A stretch of 64,000 bases of DNA from the NCBI RefSeq assembly GCF_002803155.1, contig NZ_NNBP01000028.1:124001-188000 (forward strand). Direction: 5' to 3'. This DNA is from Streptomyces sp. CB02959 (lineage in GTDB: Bacteria; Actinomycetota; Actinomycetes; Streptomycetales; Streptomycetaceae). Positions within the stretch are counted from its first letter, which is position 1, and every line of letters starts with the position of its first letter. Positions 24,566-33,019 of the stretch are shown piece by piece. The notes under the pieces are model-generated. The model was not told the DNA's origin. It did no database searches and saw only the letters and a list, made by a program, of their open reading frames with translations. The position numbers were made by a program, and so were the translations under genes.

Positions 24566-25603
24566 ATGACGCACGCACCGCGCACCGCCCGCCGCCGCAC
24601 CCGCCCCGCCGCCCTGCTCGCCGCCCTGGCCCTGGCCCTCACCGGCTGCGGCGCCCAGGTGGCAAAGGAGCCGGCCCCCGCCGGCGACCGCGCCGCCGGG
24701 CAGCACCCCGTCACCGTCACCAACTGCGGCACCCGGACCACCTATCCGCGGGTCCCGCGCCGCGTGGTCACCAACGACGTCGGCATCACCGAGATCATGT
24801 TCGCGCTGGGCCTGGAGGACCGGATGGCCGGTTACGTCATGCCCGACGACAAGGGCGATCTCACCAAGGTCCCCTGGAAGGCCGCCTACGACAAGGTCCC
24901 CTGGCTGTCCAAGAAGGCCATCACCAAGGAGATCGCGCTGGACGCCAAGGCCGACCTGGTCTTCGCCGGCTGGAACTACGGCTTCGGCGAGGGCAGCGGC
25001 GTCACCCCCGCCTCCCTCAAGAAGCTCGGCATCGACGCGTACGTCCTGACCGAGTCCTGCCACAACGGCACCGGCGCCGGCGCCCGCGGCGTGATGCCGC
25101 CGCTGGAGGCGCTCTACACCGACCTCGCCGCCCTCGGGAAGCTCTTCGGCGTCGAGGACCGCGCCCAGGCCCTGATCCGCACCTACCAGAAGCAGGTCGC
25201 CGACGCCGCCGACCGGGCCCCGGCCCACCGCCCCACCGTCTTCCTCTACGACGACGGCCGCGACAAGCCGCTGACCGCCGGCAGGTACGCCGGCCCGCAC
25301 GACATCATCACCAAGGCCGGCGGCGACCACGTCATGAAGGACCTCCAGGACTCGTGGACCACCGTCGGCTGGGAGACCGTCGTCGCCCGCGACCCGGAGG
25401 TCATCGTCATCAACAACTACGGCGACACCTCCGCCGCCCAGAAGAAGGCGTTCCTTACGTCCTACGCCCCGCTCGCGGGCGTCTCCGCGATCAAACACCA
25501 CCGCATCTACGTGATGGACTACGCCGAACTCGTCGAAAGCCCCCGCAACCCCACGGCCGTCAGCGACCTCGCCCGCTATCTGCGGGGCGTGCGCTCGGCC
25601 TGA
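24566..25603 (+). CDS. BtuF-like substrate-binding lipoprotein
   Basis: 345 residues with a lipobox ALTGC (Cys about 28) after an Arg-rich n-region. The class III binding-protein fold is seen in YPRVPRRVVTNDVGITEIMF and the C-terminal lobe (VIVINNYGDTSAAQKKAF). It captures the corrinoid or metal chelate outside the membrane for the two upstream proteins. The length is normal. It starts 15 bp after the ATPase stop. The nickel regulator nur follows 22 bp downstream. Confidence 0.87.
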   Translation: MTHAPRTARRRTRPAALLAALALALTGCGAQVAKEPAPAGDRAAGQHPVTVTNCGTRTTYPRVPRRVVTNDVGITEIMFALGLEDRMAGYVMPDDKGDLTKVPWKAAYDKVPWLSKKAITKEIALDAKADLVFAGWNYGFGEGSGVTPASLKKLGIDAYVLTESCHNGTGAGARGVMPPLEALYTDLAALGKLFGVEDRAQALIRTYQKQVADAADRAPAHRPTVFLYDDGRDKPLTAGRYAGPHDIITKAGGDHVMKDLQDSWTTVGWETVVARDPEVIVINNYGDTSAAQKKAFLTSYAPLAGVSAIKHHRIYVMDYAELVESPRNPTAVSDLARYLRGVRSA

Positions 25604-25624
25604 CCGCCCTCCTACACTGGCCTC

Positions 25625-26080
25625 GTGGTGACCACCGACTGGCAGAGCGACCTCCGCAGGCGCGGGTACCGGCTGACGCCGCAGCGGCAACTGGTGCTGG
25701 AGGCGGTGGACAGGCTTGAGCACGCCACCCCGGACGACATCCTCACCGAGGTGCGGAAGACCGCCGGCGGCATCAACATCTCCACCGTCTACCGCACCCT
25801 TGAGCTGCTGGAGGAGCTGGAGCTGGTCAGCCACGCCCACCTCGGGCACGGCGCGCCCACCTACCACCTCGCCGACCGCCACCACCACATCCACCTGGTG
25901 TGCCGGGACTGCACCGACGTCATCGAGGCGGACCTGTCGGTCGCCGAGCCGTTCGTGGCCACCCTCCGCGAGAAGTTCGCCTTCGACACCGACATGAAGC
26001 ACTTCGCGATCTTCGGCCGGTGCGCCTCCTGCACGGACCGCGCCGCGCAGGACGACGGGACCGCCAAGGGCCAGGGGTAG
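25625..26080 (+). CDS. nur: Nur, nickel-responsive Fur-family regulator
   Basis: 151 residues. Every metal ligand described for S. coelicolor Nur is at the same number: His33, His86, His88, His90 (M site) and His70, His72, His126 (nickel site). The structural Cys pairs CRDC (93/96) and CASC are also present. Nur represses nickel uptake and sodF and allows sodN expression when nickel is sufficient. It starts 22 bp after the B12-type transporter operon, an intriguing metal-related context. GTG start. Confidence 0.93.
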   Translation: MVTTDWQSDLRRRGYRLTPQRQLVLEAVDRLEHATPDDILTEVRKTAGGINISTVYRTLELLEELELVSHAHLGHGAPTYHLADRHHHIHLVCRDCTDVIEADLSVAEPFVATLREKFAFDTDMKHFAIFGRCASCTDRAAQDDGTAKGQG

Positions 26081-26110
26081 CACCACCGCCCCTGGTCGTA
26101 GGCTGGCCCC

Positions 26111-27091
26111 ATGCTGCGACATTCATCCGCCAGCCCCCTGCTGTCGCTGCCCGGCGCCGTCCCCGCCGAGGCCCCCGACGAAGGCGTCGCCGCGCACTAC
26201 GGCGACCTGTTCCGGGAGCAACGCGCCCTCGCCGACGGCTCCGGCTTCGTGGACCTCTCGCACCGCGGCGTGGTCACCGTCAGCGGCCCCGAGCGGCTGA
26301 GCTGGCTCCACCTGCTGCTCACTCAACACGTCAGCGAACTCCCGCCCGGCCAGGCCACCGAGGCGCTGATCCTCTCCGCGAACGGCCACGTCGAGCACGC
26401 GGTCTACCTGGTCGACGACGGCGAGACGACCTGGATGCACACCGAGCCCGGCAAACAGGAGGCGCTGATCGCCTACCTGGAGAGCATGAAGTTCTTCTAC
26501 CGGGTCGAGGCCGCCGACCGCACCGCCGACTTCGCCGTCGTCCACCTCCCGGCCGGCTCCATCACCGAGGCGCCCGAGGGCAGCGTCGTGCGGGAGACCC
26601 CGCACGGCCGCGACCTCTTCCTGCCCCGCGCCGCGCTCACGTCCTTCGCCGCGGCCCACGGCCCCGCGATCGGCGTCCTGGCCCTGGAGGCGCTGCGCGT
26701 CGAGGCGCACCGCCCGCGGCTCGGCCTGGAGACCGACCACCGCACCATCCCGCACGAGGTCGGCTGGATCGGCGGCGCGGTCCACCTCCAGAAGGGCTGC
26801 TACCGCGGCCAGGAGACCGTCGCCCGGGTCCAGAACCTCGGCAAGCCGCCGCGCCGCCTGGTCTTCCTCCACCTCGACGGCAGCGAGGTCCACCTCCCGC
26901 CGCACGGGACGCCGGTCCGCCTGGCCGCGGACGGCGAGGAGGGCCGCCAGCTGGGCTTCGTCACCACCTCGGCCCGCCACCACGAGCTCGGCCCGATCGC
27001 CCTGGCCCTGGTCAAGCGCAACGTGCCGACCGACGCCCCCCTGATCGCGGGCGGCACCGCGGCGGCCCAGGAGGTCGTCGTCGAGCCGTAG
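26111..27091 (+). CDS. ygfZ: YgfZ/GcvT-like folate-binding protein
   Basis: 326 residues with the signature KGCYRGQETVARVQN near residues 228-242 (K-G-C-Y-x-G-Q-E). YgfZ proteins bind tetrahydrofolate and help build or repair certain Fe-S clusters. It starts 30 bp after nur and is probably co-transcribed. The length is typical. Confidence 0.88.
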   Translation: MLRHSSASPLLSLPGAVPAEAPDEGVAAHYGDLFREQRALADGSGFVDLSHRGVVTVSGPERLSWLHLLLTQHVSELPPGQATEALILSANGHVEHAVYLVDDGETTWMHTEPGKQEALIAYLESMKFFYRVEAADRTADFAVVHLPAGSITEAPEGSVVRETPHGRDLFLPRAALTSFAAAHGPAIGVLALEALRVEAHRPRLGLETDHRTIPHEVGWIGGAVHLQKGCYRGQETVARVQNLGKPPRRLVFLHLDGSEVHLPPHGTPVRLAADGEEGRQLGFVTTSARHHELGPIALALVKRNVPTDAPLIAGGTAAAQEVVVEP

Positions 27092-27152
27092 GCCGTGCCT
27101 GGCGCCCGGCGCGCGTCGCGCCGTGGCGGCGTGGCGGCGTGCGTCGCGCCGT

Positions 27153-27252
27153 GGCGGCCCTGGTCGGGCTGCTGCGGCGCGACTCCGGCTGTTGCGGCGT
27201 GAGTCGGGCTGCTACGGCTCGATTCGGGCTGCGGCAGCGTGAGTCGAGCTCC
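27153..27252. repeat. Five imperfect 20-bp tandem repeats between ygfZ and dtd
   Basis: Units start at 27153, 27173, 27193, 27213 and 27233 with consensus close to TGCGGCGTGAGTCGGGCTGC. Upstream (27110-27152) are related GCGTCGCGCCGTGGCGG repeats. They fill most of the 283-bp gap between the convergent genes ygfZ and dtd. There is no coding potential. Confidence 0.75.
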
Positions 27253-27374
27253 GCGGAGCGACCGGGCCCCCTCCGCCGAGTGCCCGGGAACACCCGCCGC
27301 CCCGACCGCGTTGTGGCCCCGCAGGGGGCGTCCGCATCCCCTAGGGAATCCGTTCCCCTCCCCCTGGAGGCCGT

Positions 27375-27800
27375 TCAGACCTCCAGCAGCACCGTGAACG
27401 GCCCGTCGTTCGTCAGCGACACCTTCATGTCCGCGCCGAACCGCCCGGTCTCCACCCGCGCGCCCAGCGCCCGCAGCTGGGCGACCACCTCGTCGACCAG
27501 CGGTTCGGCGACCGGGCCGGGCGCGGCGGCGTTCCACGTGGGGCGGCGGCCCTTGCGCGCGTCACCGTAGAGGGTGAACTGGCTGATCACCAGAAGCGGC
27601 GCCCCGTTGTCCGAACAGGACTTCTCGCCCTGGAGGATCCGCACCGACCACAGCTTCCGGGCGAGCTGCGCGGCCTTCTCCGGGGTGTCGTCGTGCGTGA
27701 CGCCGACCAGCGCGCACAGCCCCTCCCCGACGATCTCCCCGACCGTCTCGCCCGCCACCTCGACGCGTGCGCCGTTCACTCTCTGCACCACAGCTCGCAT
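27375..27800 (-). CDS. dtd: D-aminoacyl-tRNA deacylase
   Basis: 141 residues. DTD hydrolyses D-amino acids (and glycine) from tRNA. Motifs: start MRAVVQRV, the conserved SQFTLYGD (about 78-85), and near the C-terminus NDGPFTVLLEV, the active-site NxGP(V/F)T loop. The start at 27800 gives the normal family length. Convergent with ygfZ, divergent from rsiG. Confidence 0.93.
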   Translation of the reverse strand: MRAVVQRVNGARVEVAGETVGEIVGEGLCALVGVTHDDTPEKAAQLARKLWSVRILQGEKSCSDNGAPLLVISQFTLYGDARKGRRPTWNAAAPGPVAEPLVDEVVAQLRALGARVETGRFGADMKVSLTNDGPFTVLLEV

Positions 27801-27973
27801 ACCCGCCATCATGCCGACCGCCCCGCCGCCTCGCCGTGGGTACCCCCACAAGGGCCGTTCGAGTGCCATGGCCCTGCACACGGACCGCACAGAGTGGCAC
27901 GATGCGTGCACGCGGTGCGTTTCACGGACAACATGCCCTGGATGCGGCACCGGACGAGGGGACGGAACGATTC

Positions 27974-28735
27974 ATGACGACACTCGGCGCCGGACAGACA
28001 CCCGGCCCCGTGCCACCCGCCCGTACGGCACCGGCCGGCAGCTCGTCGCCGGCCCACCCCACCCCGCCGTCCGGCCGTACGAGACCGGCCGCCCCGGAGA
28101 CCCCGACCGCCCCGGAGGCCCCGCACGCCCTGACGACCACCACCCCGGCGCCGGCTCCCGGCGAGCCCGCCCGTACCGAGGACGACCCCATGCTCAAGGC
28201 AGGCCAGGCACAGACCGCCCGCCCCCCGCAGCAGCGCGACCGCTTCCGCCCCGCCGGGCCCCCCGAGGTGTCCGGCCTGAGCCTGCCCGAGCTGCGCGTG
28301 GTGCGCCGCGACTGCCAGCAGGAGGAGGCCGACCTCAGCTATCTGCGGCGACTGCTCCAGGGCCGGATCGACATCCTGCGCGCCGAGATCGCCCGCCGCA
28401 CCGGGTCGCACTCGCCGCTGCTGGACCGGCTGCCCGAGATCCTCACCGACCTGCCGTCGCGCCAGCGCTCGTCCGCCCGCCATGTGACGCTCGGCACCCC
28501 GCACAGCGAGGAGTACCGCAGGCTCGCCGACGAGATGCTCGGCGAGGTCGAGCTCTCCGACCTCACGGCCCGTACGGACGAGGAGCTGCACGACGGGATG
28601 GGCCGGCTGATCCGCTACGAGCGGCAGATCTCGCAGCGCCGCCACTCCCTCCAGCGCACGACCGACGATTGCAGTGCGGAAATCGCCCGCAGGTACCGTG
28701 AAGGCGAAGCACAAGTAGACGACCTGCTGTCCTGA
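27974..28735 (+). CDS. rsiG: RsiG, c-di-GMP-dependent anti-sigma-WhiG factor
   Basis: 253 residues: a Pro/Thr-rich N-terminus (about 1-85) followed by a helical hairpin. Both E(x3)S(x2)R(x3)Q(x3)D c-di-GMP motifs are present exactly: E118-S122-R125-Q129-D133 and E216-S220-R223-Q227-D231. RsiG bound to c-di-GMP sequesters sigma WhiG and so delays sporulation. The ATG at 27974 follows GAGGGGACGG; a later in-frame ATG at 28190 would remove the Pro-rich extension and cannot be excluded. A 5' ORF ends in ATGA overlap with this start. Confidence 0.92.
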   Translation: MTTLGAGQTPGPVPPARTAPAGSSSPAHPTPPSGRTRPAAPETPTAPEAPHALTTTTPAPAPGEPARTEDDPMLKAGQAQTARPPQQRDRFRPAGPPEVSGLSLPELRVVRRDCQQEEADLSYLRRLLQGRIDILRAEIARRTGSHSPLLDRLPEILTDLPSRQRSSARHVTLGTPHSEEYRRLADEMLGEVELSDLTARTDEELHDGMGRLIRYERQISQRRHSLQRTTDDCSAEIARRYREGEAQVDDLLS

Positions 28736-28787
28736 ACGGCCACAAGCCGCCTCCGGGGCGCGGGTCCCGTCCCCCGGAAGGCCGGCC

Positions 28788-29819
28788 GTGACCTCGTCGA
28801 AGACCTCGTCCTCGTCCTCGTCCACCCCGATACCCGAGCAGTCGCCGTCCGCGGCGGCCGCGCCGTCGAGCCCGTCGGCGGCGTCGCCGGTGCTCGCCGA
28901 GGTCGTCCGCTCCGGCTTCGTCGAGGGGCGGCACCGTGGCTCGCTGGTGGTGCTGGCGGCCGACGGCAGCGTCGAGCAGGCCCTGGGCGACGTCGACGCG
29001 CCGGTCTTCCCGCGCTCGACGAACAAGCCGATGCAGGCCGCGGCGATCCTGCGGGCGGGGCTGGACCTCTCCGGGGAGCGGCTGGCGCTGGCCGCGGCGA
29101 GCCACTCCGGCGAGGCGTTCCACCTCGACCTGGTGCGGACCATGCTCGCCGAGCACGGGCTCGCCGCCGAGCAGCTCCAGACGCCGCCCGACCTGCCGCT
29201 GGACCCGGAGGAGGCGGAGCACTACCTCGCCGCCGGCAACATCCGGGACCGGCTCACCATGAACTGCTCCGGCAAGCACACCGCGATGCTCGCGGTCTGC
29301 GCGCTCAACGGCTGGCCGCTGGAGACGTACCTGGAGCAGGGCCACCCGCTCCAGCAGCTGATCCTGGACGTCGTCCGGACGGCGGGCGGCGAGGAGGTCG
29401 CCCACATCGGCACCGACGGCTGCGGCGCGCCGCTGATGTCGCTGTCGCTGACGGGGCTGGCGCGGGCCTACCGGTACTTCGTCCTCGCGGAGCCGGGGAC
29501 GCCGGAGCGGCGGGTGGCCGACGCGATGCGGGCGCACCCCGAGTACGTCGCGGGCACCCGGCGGCCGGACACCTGGCTGATGCGGGCGCTGCCCGGCACG
29601 CTCTCCAAGATGGGCGCCGAGGCGGTGCAGGCCCTGGCCCTGCCCGACGGCCGGGCCCTGGCGTTCAAGATCGACGACGGTGCGACCCGCACGCTGGGGC
29701 CCATCCTGGCCCGGGTCCTGCGGGGGCTCGGGGTCGACGACCCGGTTCTGGCGCGCATCGAGGATGTGCCGCTGCACGGGGGCGCGAGTCGGGTGGGGTC
29801 GATTCGCGCGGCGTTCTGA
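28788..29819 (+). CDS. L-asparaginase, ReAV-type (class 3)
   Basis: 343 residues; a Ser/Pro-rich N-terminal ~33 residues then the 'asparaginase II' family domain. The ReAV catalytic set is seen: Ser77-x2-Lys80 (STNK), a second SHSGEA segment, and the zinc-site candidates Cys160-x2-Lys163 (NCSGK) and Cys212 (DGCGAP). It would convert asparagine to aspartate and ammonia in the cytosol. GTG start 52 bp after rsiG. Not related to bacterial type I/II asparaginases used as drugs. Confidence 0.85.
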   Translation: MTSSKTSSSSSSTPIPEQSPSAAAAPSSPSAASPVLAEVVRSGFVEGRHRGSLVVLAADGSVEQALGDVDAPVFPRSTNKPMQAAAILRAGLDLSGERLALAAASHSGEAFHLDLVRTMLAEHGLAAEQLQTPPDLPLDPEEAEHYLAAGNIRDRLTMNCSGKHTAMLAVCALNGWPLETYLEQGHPLQQLILDVVRTAGGEEVAHIGTDGCGAPLMSLSLTGLARAYRYFVLAEPGTPERRVADAMRAHPEYVAGTRRPDTWLMRALPGTLSKMGAEAVQALALPDGRALAFKIDDGATRTLGPILARVLRGLGVDDPVLARIEDVPLHGGASRVGSIRAAF

Positions 29820-30060
29820 GGCTGGTCCGAGGGGCATCGGGTGGAGCCCTGCCCGGGTCTTCGGGCCCGGGTCCGTCGACGGGCCTCCTTCGGCGGCGTC
29901 CGCCGGCGGGGTGTCCGCCGGTCGGGAGTCCGCAGGTGGGCGGTGCTCCGCGGTTCGGCGGAATCCGCGCCCCGCATCCGTAACGCGGGGGGCCGGAAAA
30001 ATCTAGAGTGGCGGTGCACCCGGAACACACACTCATCACCACAGCAGGAGGCCGGCGACC

Positions 30061-30492
30061 ATGAGCGACGCGAATTCCGAGCCGCAGGGACCCGAGGCGA
30101 TCGAGCACGCGCACGACCCCGAGGTGCTACAGCTCGCGGCCAAGGTGTTCGACCTGGCGCGGCATGGTGACACCGACACCGTCGCCGCCTACGTGGACGC
30201 GGGCGTGCCCGCCAACCTGACGAACGACAAGGGCGACTCCCTCGTGATGCTCGCCGCCTATCACGGCCACCCGGACACCGTGGAGGCCCTGTTGCAGCGG
30301 GGCGGCGACGCCGACCGCGCCAACGACCGGGGGCAGACCCCCCTCGCCGGCGCGGTGTTCAAGGGCGCGGACGAGGTGGTGAAGGTCCTCGTGGCGCACG
30401 GTGCCGATCCGGCGGCCGGGGCGCCGTCGGCGATCGAGACGGCCCGGATGTTCCAGAAGACGGAGTTGCTGAAGCTGTTCGGCGCGGAGTGA
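30061..30492 (+). CDS. Small ankyrin-repeat protein
   Basis: 143 residues with about three ankyrin repeats (GDTDTVAAYVDAGVPANLTN; GHPDTVEALLQRGGDADRAN; GADEVVKVLVAHGADPAAG). It should mediate protein-protein contact; the partner is unknown. ATG with GGAGG at 30046-30050. A 9-bp hairpin follows the stop. Confidence 0.87.
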   Translation: MSDANSEPQGPEAIEHAHDPEVLQLAAKVFDLARHGDTDTVAAYVDAGVPANLTNDKGDSLVMLAAYHGHPDTVEALLQRGGDADRANDRGQTPLAGAVFKGADEVVKVLVAHGADPAAGAPSAIETARMFQKTELLKLFGAE

Positions 30493-30519
30493 CGCCCGGC
30501 GGCGCGTAACGGCCGGAAC

Positions 30520-30546
30520 GGGGGCGAGTTGCCTTTCCTCGCCCCC
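30520..30546 (+). terminator. Terminator hairpin after the ankyrin gene
   Basis: GGGGGCGAG (30520-30528) pairs with CTCGCCCCC (30538-30546). It ends just before the SoxR-type promoter. Confidence 0.7.
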
Positions 30547-30552
30547 GCCCGC

Positions 30553-30583
30553 TTGACCTCAAGTTTAATTGGGGTTCTAGCCT
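30553..30583 (+). promoter_or_regulatory. SoxR-box promoter of the FMN reductase gene
   Basis: -35 TTGACC (30553-30558) and TAGCCT (30578-30583) are 19 bp apart, the long spacing of MerR/SoxR promoters. Between them the dyad CCTCAAGTTTAATTGGGG (30557-30574) has a left half identical to the E. coli SoxR box (CCTCAAGTT). Confidence 0.65.
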
Positions 30584-30621
30584 CAGGGCTGTCGCATTCA
30601 CTCCGCCACGAAGGGCCTCGC

Positions 30622-31191
30622 ATGTCCGCAGAGCGCTACACCCTCGCCGTCATCGTCGGCAGCACCCGGGAGGGCCGGTTCGCCCCGGTCATCACCGAGT
30701 GGTTCACCCGGCACCTCAGCGCCTCCCACCCGCACGTCACCGTCGACGTGATCGACCTGGACGCCGTCCGGCCGTACGAACTCCGCTACGGCAGCGAGGA
30801 GTTCATCGCGTACGCCAAGCGCGTGGAACAGGCGGACGCGTTCGTGGTGGTCACGCCGGAGTACAACCACTCCTTCCCGGCGCCGCTCAAGCACGCCGTC
30901 GACCTGCTGCGCGCCGAGTGGCAGGCCAAGCCGGTCGGCTTCGTCTCGTACGGCGGAATCTCCGGCGGCCTTCGCGCGGTCGAGCAACTGCGGCTGGTTT
31001 TCGCCGAGTTGCACGCCACGACGGTGCGCGAGACGGTCAGCTTCGCGCTCACCACCGGCCCGTTCGACGAGGACGGCCAGCTGCACGACCCGGCTCCGCC
31101 CGCCCAGGCCGCGGACGCCCTGCTGAACCAGCTGGAGTGGTGGGCCGTGGCCCTGCGGGAGGCGCGCACGGCCCGCCCGTACGGCAACTGA
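30622..31191 (+). CDS. NAD(P)H-dependent FMN reductase / quinone reductase
   Basis: 189 residues, flavodoxin-like fold: FMN-phosphate loop GSTREGRFAPV (about 11-21), TPEYNHSFPAPLKHAVD (about 83-99) and SYGGISGG. Reduces FMN or quinones with NAD(P)H. The SoxR-type promoter directly upstream suggests induction by redox-cycling compounds; in S. coelicolor an NADPH-dependent FMN reductase is a known SoxR target. The start at 30622 is the first in-frame ATG after the promoter. Confidence 0.87.
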   Translation: MSAERYTLAVIVGSTREGRFAPVITEWFTRHLSASHPHVTVDVIDLDAVRPYELRYGSEEFIAYAKRVEQADAFVVVTPEYNHSFPAPLKHAVDLLRAEWQAKPVGFVSYGGISGGLRAVEQLRLVFAELHATTVRETVSFALTTGPFDEDGQLHDPAPPAQAADALLNQLEWWAVALREARTARPYGN

Positions 31192-31327
31192 CCCGGCCCC
31201 GTCGCGCCGGGCGTCCGTACGGGCGCCCGGCGTCGCCCCCCGGCCCCGGTCGTCGGCGATCGTCGATACTGGACGCGGAGAGGCGCACCCGGGCGACCCG
31301 TGTGCGGGGGACGTGAGGGGGGTCGGT

Positions 31328-31705
31328 GTGAGCGGGCGCAAGGGCCCCTACGAATGCGGGCTGGACGCCGCCGTGGACATCATCGGCGGCAAGTGGAAGG
31401 TCCTGCTCCTGTGGGCGCTGGCCCAAGGGCCCCGGCGGTTCGGCCAGTTGCGCCGGGAGCTGCCGAAGATCAGTGAGAAGGTGCTCGCCCAGCAGCTCCG
31501 GGAGCTGGAGGCCGACGGCATCGTCCACCGCGAGGTGTTCGACCAGGTTCCGCCGAAGGTCGAGTACTCGCTGACCGGCCTCGGCGCCTCCCTCAACGAG
31601 GCCCTGGCCCCACTGGGCGCCTGGGGGCGCCTGCACATGGCCTCTCTGGAGGCCACGTATCCGCGGCGCCATCCGGAGGCGCAGCACCCTCCGGACGCGG
31701 TGTGA
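31328..31705 (+). CDS. HxlR-family transcriptional regulator
   Basis: 125 residues, winged helix with the family Cys near the N-terminus (GPYECGLDAAVDIIGGKWKV) and the recognition helix in ISEKVLAQQLRELEADG. HxlR proteins sense aldehydes or redox stress through the conserved Cys. The GTG at 31328 has GAGGGGG upstream; GTG 31313 is the alternative. It may control the reductase upstream. Confidence 0.85.
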   Translation: MSGRKGPYECGLDAAVDIIGGKWKVLLLWALAQGPRRFGQLRRELPKISEKVLAQQLRELEADGIVHREVFDQVPPKVEYSLTGLGASLNEALAPLGAWGRLHMASLEATYPRRHPEAQHPPDAV

Positions 31706-31799
31706 TCCGGGGCGGGCAGCGGCGGTGGCCGGCGGCCGGGCGGCTAAGCGGCCGGGGGGCCAAACAGCCGGGGCGGTCGGGGTGGTCGGGGTGTCCCGG

Positions 31800-32222
31800 T
31801 CATCCCTGGTCCGCCGGGTCCGTCGGCCCCTGCTGGACGGCCCAGCCGTTGCCGTCCGGGTCGTTGAAGTAGACGAACGAGTTCCAGACGCCGCCGGGGC
31901 CGTCGGCCAGCGCGCCGTTCTCCACGTGCTGCACGGGGCCGACCGGCACCCCGCGGGCGAGCAACTCGCCGCGGGCCGCGGCCACATCGGGCACCACCAG
32001 CTGCACCCCCTGCATCGAACCGGGCCGTACCGGCGTCACGCCGCCGCCCGCGCCCAGGACGATCGAGCAGCCCGAGCCGGGCGGGGTCAGCTGGACGATC
32101 CGGCCGCCGTCGTCGAGCCGGATGTCGAGATCGACGGCGAAGCCCACCCGCTCGCTGTAGAACCGCTTGGCGCGCTCCACGTCGCTCACCGGGATCGGCA
32201 CCAGTTCGAGCTTCCATTCCAT
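31800..32222 (-). CDS. VOC (glyoxalase/bleomycin-resistance) family protein
   Basis: 140 residues with two beta-alpha-beta-beta-beta modules (LVPIPVSDVERAKRFY; FNDPDGNGWAVQQ). VOC proteins bind metals and act as isomerases, dioxygenases or drug binders; the function here is not determinable. It diverges from the TetR-VOC operon, and the operator between may act on both. Confidence 0.82.
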   Translation of the reverse strand: MEWKLELVPIPVSDVERAKRFYSERVGFAVDLDIRLDDGGRIVQLTPPGSGCSIVLGAGGGVTPVRPGSMQGVQLVVPDVAAARGELLARGVPVGPVQHVENGALADGPGGVWNSFVYFNDPDGNGWAVQQGPTDPADQG

Positions 32223-32320
32223 GGTGCGCCGCCCCTCGGGGTCTCGCCTGCCTCGTGTCCCGTCCGCCTCTGAAGAAGTCTAGGGACGGCGCTTCGGGCG
32301 CGCCTCCCGCGCCTACTCCA

Positions 32321-32350
32321 TTGACGGAGTGAGTACTCACTCCGTACCGT
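32321..32350 (+). promoter_or_regulatory. TetR operator in a leaderless promoter
   Basis: A perfect 22-bp palindrome (32324-32345, half-site ACGGAGTGAGT) lies between -35 TTGACG (32321-32326) and -10 TACCGT (32345-32350). Transcription would start at the regulator's ATG (32357). This is a typical autorepression layout. Confidence 0.75.
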
Positions 32351-32356
32351 TGTGCC

Positions 32357-33019
32357 ATGACATCGCCGACACCTCCCGCAGCGAACCGGCCGCCCCGCCG
32401 CCGGGCCCCCGGTATGAGCGTCGAACAGCGCCGCGCCATGATCGTCGCGGCCGCCCTGCCACTGATCGCGGAGCACGGGGCCGCCGTCACCACCAGCCGG
32501 ATCGCCCGCGCCGCCGGGATCGGCGAGGCCACGATCTTCCGCGCGTTCAAGGACAAGGAGGAGTTGCTGGACGCCTGCGCGGCCGAGGCGGTGGGCGTCG
32601 AGCACGTACTGCGCGAACTCGCCTCCGTCCCCCTGGACGAACCGCTGGCCGCACGCCTCACCGAGGCCGCCGAGGCGCTCTGCGCCCACCTGGAGCGGAT
32701 GGGCACCGTCATCGGCAGCCTCTACGCCTCCGGGCACCGCCGCGACCAGCTGCGCCCCCCGGAGGCGGGGGCGGACGGCGAGCCCCCGCAGGACGGGCGG
32801 ACCCGGTCCTTCCACGCCCTCCAGGAGGCCGTGGTCGAACTGATCGAACCGGACCGGGAGCGGCTGCGGCTGAGCCCCGAGCGGGTCGCCGCCGCCTTCC
32901 TGGGCCTGCTCTTCAGCCGGCTGCCCGCACCGGGCGGCCCGGCCCACACGGCACTCACCCCCGCGGAACTCATCTCCGTGCTGCTCCACGGCACCCTCAC
33001 CGACCCAGGGAGCGCCTGA
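32357..33019 (+). CDS. TetR-family transcriptional regulator
   Basis: 220 residues: a basic N-terminal tail, then a TetR helix-turn-helix at about 26-72 (TTSRIARAAGIGEATIFRAFKDKEELLDA), and a variable ligand domain. It is followed by a VOC gene with 1-nt overlap (TGATG at 33017), so the two form an operon. The palindrome in its own promoter is probably its operator. The ligand is unknown. Confidence 0.87.
   Translation: MTSPTPPAANRPPRRRAPGMSVEQRRAMIVAAALPLIAEHGAAVTTSRIARAAGIGEATIFRAFKDKEELLDACAAEAVGVEHVLRELASVPLDEPLAARLTEAAEALCAHLERMGTVIGSLYASGHRRDQLRPPEAGADGEPPQDGRTRSFHALQEAVVELIEPDRERLRLSPERVAAAFLGLLFSRLPAPGGPAHTALTPAELISVLLHGTLTDPGSA

Noticed and set aside
27153..27252. CRISPR-like array
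   Set aside because: Units are contiguous and diverged, without spacers; there are no cas genes.
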